64,000 bases of DNA. It comes from Streptomyces sp. NBC_01304. Lineage in GTDB: Bacteria; Actinomycetota; Actinomycetes; Streptomycetales; Streptomycetaceae. Made by a program: the position numbers and the translations under genes. Where the stretch lies: the NCBI RefSeq assembly GCF_035975855.1, contig NZ_CP109055.1:8122001-8186000 (forward strand). The letters run 5' to 3'. Positions 33,604 to 41,801 of this stretch are shown one piece after another. The notes under the pieces are model-generated. The model saw nothing but the letters and a program-made list of their open reading frames with translations, was not told where the DNA came from and made no database searches. The number at the start of each line of letters is the position of its first letter. Position 1 is the stretch's first letter.

Positions 33604-35910
33604 ATGGCCGAGCGTGCCGAGCCTGTCGAGAACGCGGAGCCTGTCACGGACGCCCAGCCGCCCGGCATGCGCGCGGAGTCCGGCGAGAGCGCCGGAGTCG
33701 GCCGCCGTGCGCTGCTCGCCTATCTCGTTGCCGCGCCCACGCTGACGGTCGCCGTCCGGCTGGGGATCGACGCGGCCGCCCCGGCCGAAGCGGCCGCCGC
33801 CACCCCCGCCGCCCCGCCTGCAGCGCTCTCCGAACTGCTCCCCGACCTCGGGGACGTCCTCAACCTCGCCGCCCTGCCCACCTCCCACCTGCTGACCCTC
33901 GCGATCGCCGAGGACGGCACCGTGCACTTCGGGCTGCCGCGCGAGGAGGTCGGCCAGGGTCTGACGACCGCCGTGGCGATGCTGATCGCCGAGGAGCTGG
34001 AGGTGCCTCTTGGCCGGGTGCGTATCCGCATCGAGGACGCGCGGCCCGAGCTCCTGTTCAACCAGCTCACGGGCAGCTCCAACTCCGTCCGATCGCTCTA
34101 CCGCCCGGTGCGGACCGCGGCCGCCGCTGCCCGCACCCGACTGGCTTCAACTGCGGCCAAGGAGTGGGGTGTTGCCCCCTCTCAGGTGTCCGCCCGCGAA
34201 GGTGCGATCGTCGGCCCCGGTGGCCGTACCGCGACATACGGCGAGCTGACCCGGGCCGCGGCCACCTCCCGTACGGAACCCGCCGAGGCCGACGCGGCCC
34301 CCGCCCTGAAGGCGGCGGCAGACCATCGCGTCATCGGCCGCCCCACCGGACGCATCGACGCCAGGGCCATGGTCACCGGCCGCCAGCAGTACACCCTCGA
34401 CCTGGACGTCCCCGGCGCCAAGCCCGCCATGGTCCGCCGCCCGCCCACCGTCGGCGGCACCGTCCGCGAGGTCCTCAACGCCGAAGCGGTACGCGCCATG
34501 CCGGGCGTCCTCGACCTCGTGGTCATACCCACCGGCGTCGCGGTCGTCGCCGAGACCTTCGGGCAGGCCCTCGCCGGCAAGGAGGCCCTGCGGGTGGAGT
34601 GGGGCGCGGGCCCCGTCGACGACCTGTCGCACGACGGCATTCGCGCCCGGCTCCGCAAGGCCGCCCCCGGCTTCCTGCCGCCCCTGCTCACCAAGCACAT
34701 CGAGGCCGAGTTCGACTTCGCGCCGGTCAGCCACGCCCCGCTCGAGACCAACTGCGCGGTCGCCGATGTGCAGGGCGGCCGGGCCACCGTGTGGGCACCG
34801 GCCCAGTCGCCGATCGCGGCCCGGAAGGCGGTGGCGAGCGCGATAGGGGTGCCCGCCTCGCACGTCGACTTCCATGTGGTGCAGGCCGGGGGCTCCTTCG
34901 GGCGGCGGCTCTTCTTCGACGCGGCGATCGAGGCCGCGCGCGTCTCGAAGGGCGCGGGGCGGCCGATCCGGCTGATGTGGTCACGTATCGACGACATGCG
35001 GCACGGACGCATGCGCCCGCCCACCCACCACAAGCTGCGCGCGACGTACGCGGCCGGTGCGCTCCTCTCCTTCGAGCACCGGATGGCCTCGGTGGAGACG
35101 GACGTACGGCACGGCATCGGCGACGCCATCACCGCGGGCCTGACCGAACTGCCCGGCGGAAACGAGACGTTCGCGCAGACCATGTTCCGGCTCTCGATCA
35201 GCTCCCCGTACCGCTTCGGCCTCACCACGCAGTCCCTGACCGAGCTGCCGCTGAAGCTGCACACCGGGTCCTGGCGCAGCGTGTACTCGGGGACCGCGCG
35301 GGCCGCCGAGGAGATGTTCGTCGACGAGATCGCGGCACGGCTCGGGGTCGACCCGGTGGAGTTCCGGCGTACGCACCTGAAGAACGCGGCCCAGCGCGCC
35401 GTCCTCGACAAGGCGGCCGGGGAGTGGGGACGGGAGCTGCCCGCCGGGTGCGCACAGGGGATCGGGTTCCACGAGGAGTACCGGTCGCGGACCGCCTGCC
35501 TCGTCGAGCTGGACGCCCGCGATCCCGAGGCGCCACGGGTGCTGCGGGCCGTGATCGCGGTCGACGTCGGCAAGGCGGTCAATCCGCGCGGGGTCGAGGC
35601 GCAGATGCTGGGCGGCCTGACCGACGCGGTGTCGACCGCGCTGCGCGCCGGGCTGCACTTCGACAAGGGGCTGCCGCTGGAGGGGAGTTACTCGCAGTTC
35701 CACTATGCGCGGCAGAAGAACTCGCCCACGGACGTACGTATCCACGTCATCGAATCCGCCGACGCGGACGCCGAACCCGGCGGGGTGGGGGAGCTGGGCG
35801 TGCCCGCGGCCACCGCTGCGATCGGCAATGCCTATGCGCGGGCCACGGGGGCACGGCCGCGCAGTTTCCCGGTGCATTTCGAGGTCGACTTCGAGCCGTT
35901 CCCGCGTTGA
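33604..35910 (+). CDS. Molybdenum hydroxylase large subunit (IorB-like, xanthine dehydrogenase family)
   Basis: 768 aa. The N-terminal segment with VGRRALLAYLVAAPTLTVAVR resembles a twin-arginine/membrane region, so the enzyme may be exported or membrane-attached, as IorB-type subunits often are. Two aldehyde-oxidase-type domains follow; recognisable parts are GLPREEVGQGLTTAVAMLIA, FDFAPVSHAPLETNCAVADV, HVVQAGGSFGRR and the C-terminal GGVGELGVPAA with the expected catalytic Glu. It carries the Mo-molybdopterin site that hydroxylates N-heterocycles or aldehydes. The small 2Fe-2S subunit gene is 58 bp downstream. A large palindrome lies just upstream. Confidence 0.88.
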   Translation: MAERAEPVENAEPVTDAQPPGMRAESGESAGVGRRALLAYLVAAPTLTVAVRLGIDAAAPAEAAAATPAAPPAALSELLPDLGDVLNLAALPTSHLLTLAIAEDGTVHFGLPREEVGQGLTTAVAMLIAEELEVPLGRVRIRIEDARPELLFNQLTGSSNSVRSLYRPVRTAAAAARTRLASTAAKEWGVAPSQVSAREGAIVGPGGRTATYGELTRAAATSRTEPAEADAAPALKAAADHRVIGRPTGRIDARAMVTGRQQYTLDLDVPGAKPAMVRRPPTVGGTVREVLNAEAVRAMPGVLDLVVIPTGVAVVAETFGQALAGKEALRVEWGAGPVDDLSHDGIRARLRKAAPGFLPPLLTKHIEAEFDFAPVSHAPLETNCAVADVQGGRATVWAPAQSPIAARKAVASAIGVPASHVDFHVVQAGGSFGRRLFFDAAIEAARVSKGAGRPIRLMWSRIDDMRHGRMRPPTHHKLRATYAAGALLSFEHRMASVETDVRHGIGDAITAGLTELPGGNETFAQTMFRLSISSPYRFGLTTQSLTELPLKLHTGSWRSVYSGTARAAEEMFVDEIAARLGVDPVEFRRTHLKNAAQRAVLDKAAGEWGRELPAGCAQGIGFHEEYRSRTACLVELDARDPEAPRVLRAVIAVDVGKAVNPRGVEAQMLGGLTDAVSTALRAGLHFDKGLPLEGSYSQFHYARQKNSPTDVRIHVIESADADAEPGGVGELGVPAATAAIGNAYARATGARPRSFPVHFEVDFEPFPR

Positions 35911-35968
35911 GCCGTCCCGGCTGCGTCCCCGTGGCATCCCCTCAATCGGTCTGATCCTGGAGTGAGTT

Positions 35969-36424
35969 GTGCCTGAACACACCTTCACCGTGAACGGCGA
36001 GTCCGTGACGGTCGATGCGCCCGCCGATCTGCCCCTGTTGTGGGTGCTGCGTGATCTGCTCGGGATCCGCGGTCCCAAGTACGGCTGCGGCATCGACGTC
36101 TGCAAGGCCTGCACCAGCCACCTCGACGGGGAGGCCGTCAATCCCTGTGTGGTTCCCGTGGGAGAGGTGGCCGGGCGCGAGGTCACCACCATCGAGGGAC
36201 TCGCTGACGGTGACACCCTGCATCCGGTGCAGGAGGCGTGGCTGGAGCAGGACGTGGCGCAGTGCGGGTTCTGTCAGCCGGGGCAGATCATGGCGGCGGT
36301 GGCGTTGCTGCGGCGCACGTCGGAGCCCACCGATGCGGACATCGACGCCATTGCCAATGTGTGCCGGTGCGGGACGTACTTCCGCATCCGGGAGGCGATC
36401 AAGGCGGCTGCGGCTCGGATGTGA
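35969..36424 (+). CDS. Molybdenum hydroxylase 2Fe-2S subunit (IorA-like)
   Basis: 151 aa from GTG 35969. Eight Cys form the two standard clusters: plant-ferredoxin type at Cys 40, 45, 48 and 60 ([13 protein letters not shown]) and the helical cluster at Cys 99, 102, 132 and 134 ([14 protein letters not shown]). It transfers electrons from the molybdenum site of the large subunit encoded just upstream. No flavin subunit is present, which fits the two-subunit isoquinoline-1-oxidoreductase type; the final acceptor is likely a cytochrome. Confidence 0.93.
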   Translation: MPEHTFTVNGESVTVDAPADLPLLWVLRDLLGIRGPKYGCGIDVCKACTSHLDGEAVNPCVVPVGEVAGREVTTIEGLADGDTLHPVQEAWLEQDVAQCGFCQPGQIMAAVALLRRTSEPTDADIDAIANVCRCGTYFRIREAIKAAAARM

Positions 36425-36441
36425 GCCCAAGGGTGCCGGGG

Positions 36442-36933
36442 CTACCTCGGCAGGGGCGCCGCCAAGGGCTGCGCCCCGAGATCGACCCGTACCGCATTGC
36501 GCAGGGCGTGCAGCGCACCGTCGTACGTCGCCAGGTCCGCTGCGTATGCCGGGTCGCCGAGGGTCTTGCCCTCGCCGACCCGGTCCCGCAGGCAGCGCAG
36601 TGCCCGGAAGGCCGCATCGGCGGTGCGGACCACCGGCTCCGGTGCGGTCAGGGCCAGATGCTCACGGGCCTGGACCACCGCGGCCTCGCGCAGCGCCGTG
36701 CGGGCCGCGAGCTCCAGGGCGGGGCCCGTCAACTCGCCCAGGGAGACCGCGCGTAGGTCCTGGTTGGCCTGGTGCAGCGAGGTCAGATAGGCGACGTACA
36801 CCGCCCGGCGTTCGGCCTGGCCCTGCGCGGCCCGCTCGTGGCGGCGGCGGATCGCGTCCGCGAGCAGCACCGAGCCCAGGCCCACCACCGCGCCGAGGAC
36901 CGTCGAAAGCAGCGTGATCACGTTCTCGCCCAT
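36442..36933 (-). CDS. Hypothetical protein with one membrane anchor and helical domain
   Basis: 163 aa from ATG 36933; the open frame continues upstream but runs into the MITE-like element. A membrane segment at residues 4-24 (VITLLSTVLGAVVGLGSVLL) is followed by a charged helical region rich in Arg, Glu and Ala (RRRHERAAQGQAERRAVY, LREAAVVQAREHLAL). I do not recognise a family. It converges with the iorA-like gene with 17 bp between the stops. Confidence 0.7.
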   Translation of the reverse strand: MGENVITLLSTVLGAVVGLGSVLLADAIRRRHERAAQGQAERRAVYVAYLTSLHQANQDLRAVSLGELTGPALELAARTALREAAVVQAREHLALTAPEPVVRTADAAFRALRCLRDRVGEGKTLGDPAYAADLATYDGALHALRNAVRVDLGAQPLAAPLPR

Positions 36934-36977
36934 CGATCCAAGTCGCCCTCCCCGGTGATCAGTTACCGGGGAGAGCC

Positions 36978-37180
36978 TAGGGGGTGTCTCCCCGATCTCC
37001 GTGAGCCCGCGACGCTTGGCACGCTCCCCCAAGCTCTTCGAGCAGGGGGGACCCCCTCTCGCCGCACCGGGCGAAAGCCCAAGTACGTCCGGTCCATCGA
37101 CGGAGCCTTCCGCCCGGCACGCCGAGAGCACGCACCAGACGCCGCAGGCTGATCCACGGAGATCGGGGAGACACCCCCTA
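36978..37180. mobile_element. MITE-like element, copy 1
   Basis: Perfect 26-bp terminal inverted repeats (36978-37003 and 37155-37180, ends TAGGGGGTGTCTCC) flank about 150 bp without a gene. TA at each outer edge could be a target duplication. The interior shares a 29-base exact word (37117-37145) with copy 2 at 51853-52046 in the opposite orientation. It has no transposase, so it would need to be mobilised in trans. It lies 12 bp beyond the stop of the S4-domain gene. Confidence 0.8.
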
Positions 37181-37192
37181 GACGGATGCCGC

Positions 37193-37636
37193 TCAGCGCC
37201 GCCCGTCCGGTGCGCGCCCCGCCTCCGGAGGAAGGGCCAAACCGCGCAGTTGCTCCATGGTGCGCCGGTCCCGCTTGGTCGGACGGCCCGCGCCGCGATC
37301 GCGGATGCCCGCGGGGGCGACGGCCTCGCGGGGCGGCGGCGGAGGGCTGTTGTCGACGTAGCACTCGACGGCGACCGGGGCGCCCACGCGCTTGCGGATG
37401 ATCTTCTTCACGACGACCACGCGGTCCCGGCCGTCCTGCCGCAGCCGCACCTCGTCGCCCGCCTTCACGGCGTACGCCGGCTTGACCCGGTCCCCGTTGA
37501 CCCGGACGTGGCCGCCCCGGCAGGCGGTGGCCGCCGCCGAGCGGGTCTTGGTCAGGCGCACGGACCAGATCCAGGCGTCCACGCGTACGCTGCCGCTCTC
37601 TGCGGGGTCCGTGGCCTTGGCGGGCTGCGAAGTCAT
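37193..37636 (-). CDS. S4-domain RNA-binding protein (Hsp15-like)
   Basis: 147 aa. The S4 domain spans residues ~18-80: VDAWIWSVRLTKTRSAAATA, CRGGHVRVNGDRVKPAYAVKAGD, VRLRQDGRDRVVVVKK. A Pro-rich stretch and a basic tail (GAGRPTKRDRRTMEQLRGL) follow. Hsp15-type proteins bind stalled 50S subunits that carry nascent chains. The stop sits 12 bp from a MITE-like element. Confidence 0.88.
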   Translation of the reverse strand: MTSQPAKATDPAESGSVRVDAWIWSVRLTKTRSAAATACRGGHVRVNGDRVKPAYAVKAGDEVRLRQDGRDRVVVVKKIIRKRVGAPVAVECYVDNSPPPPPREAVAPAGIRDRGAGRPTKRDRRTMEQLRGLALPPEAGRAPDGRR

Positions 37637-37803
37637 GTCCTCGACCTTAATGGGCCCGGCCCCTCCCGCCGAAGCGGAAATCGGACGCCTACGTCTTCTT
37701 CGCCCGCCTCGGCAAGTCCCTTCCCGGCCCCTGCGGGAAGTGTGGCGTGTACCTGTCGATAAGGTTCGTGCTTTGCCCGTACGCGCACACCCTGGGGGGG
37801 ATC

Positions 37804-38292
37804 ATGAGCGCGCACCTGACCGATACCGCACGTCGGCTTGCGAAGGTGCTGTGGACACAGCACACCGTCTATCGCGACCGTACCGGTGGCGTGGTGATCA
37901 GAGCCGATCACATCGAGCGCTGGATCAGCCTTGCCGCCACCGGCACCCGTGGCAATGTCCTGATCCGGGCCGGCCGGCTCCTCGACGGCGGCACCACGGC
38001 GCCTGCCCGGGTCGAGGCGGTCATGCCGCTGTCCACCGGCATCGACGGGCTCGCGGCGACCTGCCGCCGACTGCTCGCCGACACCGCCGAGGTCAGCGAG
38101 GTGCCGTCCCGCCACCAGCCCAGGACGGATTCCGGCACCCGCTCCGCGAAGCGCCGCCGTACGCCGCGCCGTGAACGCCCGCGCCGCCAGGGCCGCGGCA
38201 GGTACCGCGCCACCTGGGTGATCGCCGCGGCGGCCGCCGTGGCCATCTCGCTGTACGCCTACTCCGCGTACCAGGCGGCCGGCGGGCGCTGA
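37804..38292 (+). CDS. Hypothetical protein with C-terminal membrane segment
   Basis: 162 aa from ATG 37804 (GGGGGG just upstream). Residues 1-95 look like a small globular domain (LTDTARRLAKVLWTQHTVYR, NVLIRAGRLLDGGT). A very basic linker follows (RSAKRRRTPRRERPRRQGRG), then one membrane segment near residues 140-157. No family is recognised. The basic linker might contact nucleic acid or phospholipid. Confidence 0.7.
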   Translation: MSAHLTDTARRLAKVLWTQHTVYRDRTGGVVIRADHIERWISLAATGTRGNVLIRAGRLLDGGTTAPARVEAVMPLSTGIDGLAATCRRLLADTAEVSEVPSRHQPRTDSGTRSAKRRRTPRRERPRRQGRGRYRATWVIAAAAAVAISLYAYSAYQAAGGR

Positions 38293-38344
38293 CCAACTCC
38301 CCAGGCGCATGGGGAGTGAGCCGGGTTCCAGGGCTCCGCCGGGG

Positions 38345-38366
38345 ATTCAGCCACCGTTCACCCGGC
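38345..38366 (+). promoter_or_regulatory. PHO-box-like direct repeat before the phytase gene
   Basis: Two adjoining 11-bp units ATTCAGCCACC and GTTCACCCGGC, with TTCA words exactly 11 bp apart. The second unit is close to the GTTCACC core of Streptomyces PhoP-binding sites. It ends about 57 bp before the TTG start, a suitable position for PhoP activation under phosphate limitation. Confidence 0.55.
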
Positions 38367-38423
38367 CGCCCGCGAGGCTCCGTACCTTCCGTCCGGAACC
38401 CTCCGACGGCGAAAGGCACTTCC

Positions 38424-39458
38424 TTGAGAATCCCCGGCAACTCCCCGCGCCTGACCGCCGCTTGTGCGCTCGCGGCCTACTGCCTGCTGGCCCAGGCGGC
38501 CGCGCCCGCGCAGGCCGCGGCGGCCTTCTCCGTCACGGCGACCGTGGAGACCGCCCCGGTCTCGCACAGCGGTGACGCCGCCGACGACCCGGCGATCTGG
38601 GTGCACCCCACGGACCCGTCGCGCTCTGTCGTGGTGGGCACGGACAAGAAGGGCGCGCTGGAGGTGTACGACCTCACCGGGGCCCGCATCCAGCGCATCA
38701 GTGGGGACTACGGGAACAACGTCGACCTGCGCGGCGACATAGTCGTCTCCGCCGACGACGAGGCCGCGGGCGGCAACGGCGCCATGCACATCTACCGCAT
38801 CGACGCCGCCACCCGGAAGCTCACCCACCTCAAGGACGTCCCCACCGAGGTCACCGCGCACGGACTGTGCATGTACAAGTCGCCGACCAGCGGCAAGCTG
38901 TACGCCTACCCCAACTCCACCTCCGGCCGCGTCGAGCAGTGGGAGATCGGGGTCAACGGCTCCACCGTGAGCGCCACTTCGGTCCGCCTCTTCGACGCCG
39001 GCAGCGCGGTCGAGGGCTGCTACGCCGACGAGACCAACGGCAAGCTGTACCTCGGTGAGGAAGACGTCGGTGTCTGGGTGTACGGAGCCGAGCCCGGCGC
39101 GGGGACCGCCCGCACCAAGCTCGACTCGGCAGGCTCCGGCGGCCACATCACCGCCGACACGGAGGGCATCACGGCCGCGGGCAACCGGCTGTACGTCTCC
39201 TCGCAGGGCAGCAACGACTTCACCGCGTACGACCGCGCGAGCGGCAGCTACCTGGGCCGGTTCTCCGTCGCGAACGGCGGCGCGGCCGACGACTGCGAGG
39301 ACACGGACGGCATCGACGCGACCGCGTCCCCGCTCGGCTCCGCCTTCCCCAGCGGCGTCTTCGTCTGCCAGGACGGCTCCAACTCGACGCCGGGCACGTC
39401 CGGCAACCAGAACTTCAAGCTGGTCCCGCTGCAGCGCATCACGGCCAACCTCGGCTGA
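38424..39458 (+). CDS. Secreted beta-propeller phytase
   Basis: 344 aa from TTG 38424, seven bases after AAAGG. Signal peptide residues 1-33. The phytase beta-propeller is recognisable throughout: GDAADDPAIWVHPTDPSRS, VVGTDKKGALEVYDL, NNVDLRGDIVVSADDE, GCYADETNGKLYLGEEDVGV, ADTEGITAAGNRLYVSSQG and DDCEDTDGIDATASPLGSAF. The acidic residues in these repeats bind Ca2+. It releases phosphate from phytate outside the cell. Together with phoX and the SGNH lipase it suggests organic-phosphate use; a PHO-box-like site upstream supports this. Confidence 0.92.
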   Translation: MRIPGNSPRLTAACALAAYCLLAQAAAPAQAAAAFSVTATVETAPVSHSGDAADDPAIWVHPTDPSRSVVVGTDKKGALEVYDLTGARIQRISGDYGNNVDLRGDIVVSADDEAAGGNGAMHIYRIDAATRKLTHLKDVPTEVTAHGLCMYKSPTSGKLYAYPNSTSGRVEQWEIGVNGSTVSATSVRLFDAGSAVEGCYADETNGKLYLGEEDVGVWVYGAEPGAGTARTKLDSAGSGGHITADTEGITAAGNRLYVSSQGSNDFTAYDRASGSYLGRFSVANGGAADDCEDTDGIDATASPLGSAFPSGVFVCQDGSNSTPGTSGNQNFKLVPLQRITANLG

Positions 39459-39503
39459 TCGCCGTTGAGTTGACGGATCCGGGCCAGGGGTGACGATCGG
39501 CGA

Positions 39504-39911
39504 TCACTCCTGGTCCGGCACCACCGCCGTGGCCGTGATCTCCACCAGCTGGCCGGTGTATCCGAGGCAGGACACCCCGAGCAGCGTCGAGGAGTGCGGC
39601 CCGATGCTGAGGCCCGACGCCTCCACCACCCTCCACACCTCGGAGAGCGGGCCGGGCTCGTCCGAGACGACGTACACATCGGTGTACGCCACCTGGGACA
39701 GGTCGCTGCCGATCGCCCGCAGCTGCTCCTCCAGGTTGGCGACGACCTGCTCGGCCTGGCGCGCGTAGTCACCCGCGCCCACCAGATTGCCCTCGGCGTC
39801 CAGCGGTACCGACCCCGCAAGGAACGCCAGGCGCGTCCCCGCCTCGACGACCGACGCGTGCGCGTATCGGGGCGGTGCGAACAGGCCGGGGACGACATTG
39901 CGCTTGATCAT
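39504..39911 (-). CDS. RidA family (YjgF/YER057c) protein
   Basis: 135 aa, standard RidA length. Features include FAPPRYAHASVVEAG near the N-terminus, AGSVPLDAEGNLVGAGDYARQ and the C-terminal QLVEITATAVV. RidA proteins hydrolyse reactive enamines/imines formed by PLP enzymes; other clade members have different roles, and the key Arg position typical of RidA (RGQ..) is not obvious here, so imine deaminase activity is uncertain. It is divergent from the zinc-free quinone-type oxidoreductase, with a 14-bp palindrome between them. Confidence 0.87.
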   Translation of the reverse strand: MIKRNVVPGLFAPPRYAHASVVEAGTRLAFLAGSVPLDAEGNLVGAGDYARQAEQVVANLEEQLRAIGSDLSQVAYTDVYVVSDEPGPLSEVWRVVEASGLSIGPHSSTLLGVSCLGYTGQLVEITATAVVPDQE

Positions 39912-39939
39912 GGGTGACCTCCGGAAGTCTGAGCGTGCT

Positions 39940-39953
39940 GGTTGGCGCCAACC
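39940..39953. promoter_or_regulatory. 14-bp perfect palindrome in divergent promoter region
   Basis: GGTTGGCGCCAACC lies between the divergent RidA and oxidoreductase genes, 29 bp from the RidA start. It could be an operator; no regulator is encoded directly beside it. Confidence 0.4.
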
Positions 39954-40042
39954 GACGGATCATGGGACGTGGACAAGGCCGACCGCATTCGAATTTCACA
40001 TCACCCGGGAATGATCCGGGCCGGGACGGAGTTGGGCTGACC

Positions 40043-40966
40043 ATGAAGGCCATTGCACTTGAAAAGTACGGTTCCGCCGACGACCTCCGCCTCGTCGATC
40101 TGCCCGACCCCAAGGTCGCGCCGGGCGAGTTCCTGATCCGCGTCAAGGCGGCCGGGGTCAACCCGGTCGACTGGAAGCTGGCCGCCGGATATCTGGACGG
40201 CATCATGGAGGTCAAGTTCCCGCTGATCTCCGGCTGGGACGTCGCCGGTGTCGTCGAGGCCGTCGGTCCGGACGCCACGGAGTACCAGGTCGGGGACGAG
40301 GTGTTCGGTTACGTACGCAAGGACTGGGCGCAGAACGGCGCGTACGCGGAGCTCGTCTCGGGCCCCGTGCGCACCCTCGCCCGCAAGCCCGCCGCGCTGA
40401 CCTGGGAGCAGGCCGCGGGTGTGCCGCTGGCCGGTCTCACCGCGTACCAGTCGATCAAGCGGGTCGGCGTCAAGGAGGGCGAGACCGTCCTCGTGCACGC
40501 CGCGGCGGGCGGCGTGGGCTCCTTCGCCGTGCAGATCCTCGTCGCCCAGGGCGTCCGCGTCATCGGCACCGCGAGCGAGCGCAACCACGAGTTCCTGCGC
40601 GGCCTCGGCGCCGAGCCGGTGACGTACGGCGACGGCCTGGAGGACCGGGTGCGCGCGCTCGCCCCCGAGGGCGTGGACGCGGCGCTCGACTTCGTCGGGG
40701 ACGGCGCCGCGGTCGACGTCTCGCTGGCCGTGCTCAAGCAGCGCGACCGGGTCGCCTCGATCGCCGACGGCTCCGTGGCGGAGAAGGGCGGCCACTCGGT
40801 GTGGGTCCGCCCGGACGCCAACGACCTGAGGTTCCTGGCCGAGCTCGCCGAGGCCGGCAAGCTCACGGTGAACGTGGACCGCACCTTCCCGCTGGCCGAG
40901 GCGGCCGACGCGTGGCGCCTCAGCGCGGAGGGCCGCACCCGCGGCAAGATCGTCCTCACGGTCTGA
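40043..40966 (+). CDS. NADP-dependent quinone-oxidoreductase-type MDR enzyme
   Basis: 307 aa from ATG 40043. The GroES-like N-terminal half contains AGVNPVDWKLAAGYLDG and GWDVAGVVEAVG. The Rossmann half has VHAAAGGVGSFAVQI (AAGGVG at 154-159) and GTASERNHEFLRGLGAE. It lacks the zinc-binding Cys/His set, so it belongs to the quinone-reductase branch of the medium-chain dehydrogenase/reductase family, reducing quinones or enones with NADPH. It is convergent with the HTH regulator gene. Confidence 0.9.
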   Translation: MKAIALEKYGSADDLRLVDLPDPKVAPGEFLIRVKAAGVNPVDWKLAAGYLDGIMEVKFPLISGWDVAGVVEAVGPDATEYQVGDEVFGYVRKDWAQNGAYAELVSGPVRTLARKPAALTWEQAAGVPLAGLTAYQSIKRVGVKEGETVLVHAAAGGVGSFAVQILVAQGVRVIGTASERNHEFLRGLGAEPVTYGDGLEDRVRALAPEGVDAALDFVGDGAAVDVSLAVLKQRDRVASIADGSVAEKGGHSVWVRPDANDLRFLAELAEAGKLTVNVDRTFPLAEAADAWRLSAEGRTRGKIVLTV

Positions 40967-40997
40967 GTCCGGCGGCGTCAAGGCCGGATCGGCGGGT

Positions 40998-41735
40998 TCA
41001 GGCCGGATCGGCGGGCGCGGCGAGCACCGCGTCCGCCAGGCCCAGCTCCTCGCTCAGCACGGCACGGCCCGCATCGGTCAGTACGACGACGCGGGTCGTG
41101 CCTTTGCGTGTGGCCCAGCCCGCGTCCAGGGCGCGCTGGAAGAAGGCCGCACCCACCGCGCCCGCCAGATGCGGGCGGCGCTCGGTCCAGTCGAGGCAGG
41201 TCCTGATGTGCGCCCGGCAGGACCCGCGCGGACGGTGGTCGTCGATGCCCATGGCCCGCAGCCAGGCCTTGCCGTCCTCACTCAGCGAGGGCCCGTAGTC
41301 CCAGGTCAGCAGGGCCCGTTCGGTCATCGCGTCGGTGATCGCGACGGCCACCGTGCCGGCCAGGTGGTCGTAGCAGGACCGGGCGTGGGCCAGCGCGCGA
41401 CGCCGGTTGGCATCGCTGAGGGAACGTACCGGCGTCGGCTTCATCGGCGCGTGCGAGGCCAGCGACTCGATCATCTCGGCGGTGGCGGGCCCGGAGAGCC
41501 GCACATAGCGGTGCCGCCCCTGCCGCTCCTCCTCGAGCAGCCCGCCGGCGACCAGCTGATGCAGATGCCCCGTCGCCGTCGAGGGCGCGACCCCGGCAAG
41601 CCGCGCCAGCTCCGTCGCGGTCCAGGCCCGCCCGTCGAGCAGGGCCAGGCACATCGCGGCCCGGGTGCGGTCGGCGAGGAGACCGGCGAGGGCGGCCAGG
41701 TCGGGGCCGGGTATCGGGGCAGGGGGCTGGGTCAT
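40998..41735 (-). CDS. ArsR-like winged-helix transcriptional regulator
   Basis: 245 aa from ATG 41735; a GTG eight codons earlier is an alternative. The N-terminal winged helix (about residues 12-75) shows LAGLLADRTRAAMCLALLDG, TELARLAGVAPSTATGHLHQLV and EERQGRHRYVRLSG. The C-terminal ~150 residues (HARSCYDHLAGTVAVAITDA, RAHIRTCLDWTERRPHLAG) contain two Cys that might sense a ligand or redox state. It is divergent from the flavin-reductase-like gene across 66 bp, a classic regulator-target arrangement. GTGTC and GACAC arms 5 bp apart (41745-41759) are a possible operator. Confidence 0.85.
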   Translation of the reverse strand: MTQPPAPIPGPDLAALAGLLADRTRAAMCLALLDGRAWTATELARLAGVAPSTATGHLHQLVAGGLLEEERQGRHRYVRLSGPATAEMIESLASHAPMKPTPVRSLSDANRRRALAHARSCYDHLAGTVAVAITDAMTERALLTWDYGPSLSEDGKAWLRAMGIDDHRPRGSCRAHIRTCLDWTERRPHLAGAVGAAFFQRALDAGWATRKGTTRVVVLTDAGRAVLSEELGLADAVLAAPADPA

Positions 41736-41801
41736 GGGCCCATTGTGTCGGCCGGACACTTCGGGGACCGCCGAACTGTCGCGGTCCTAGCGTTTCGGCG
41801 C

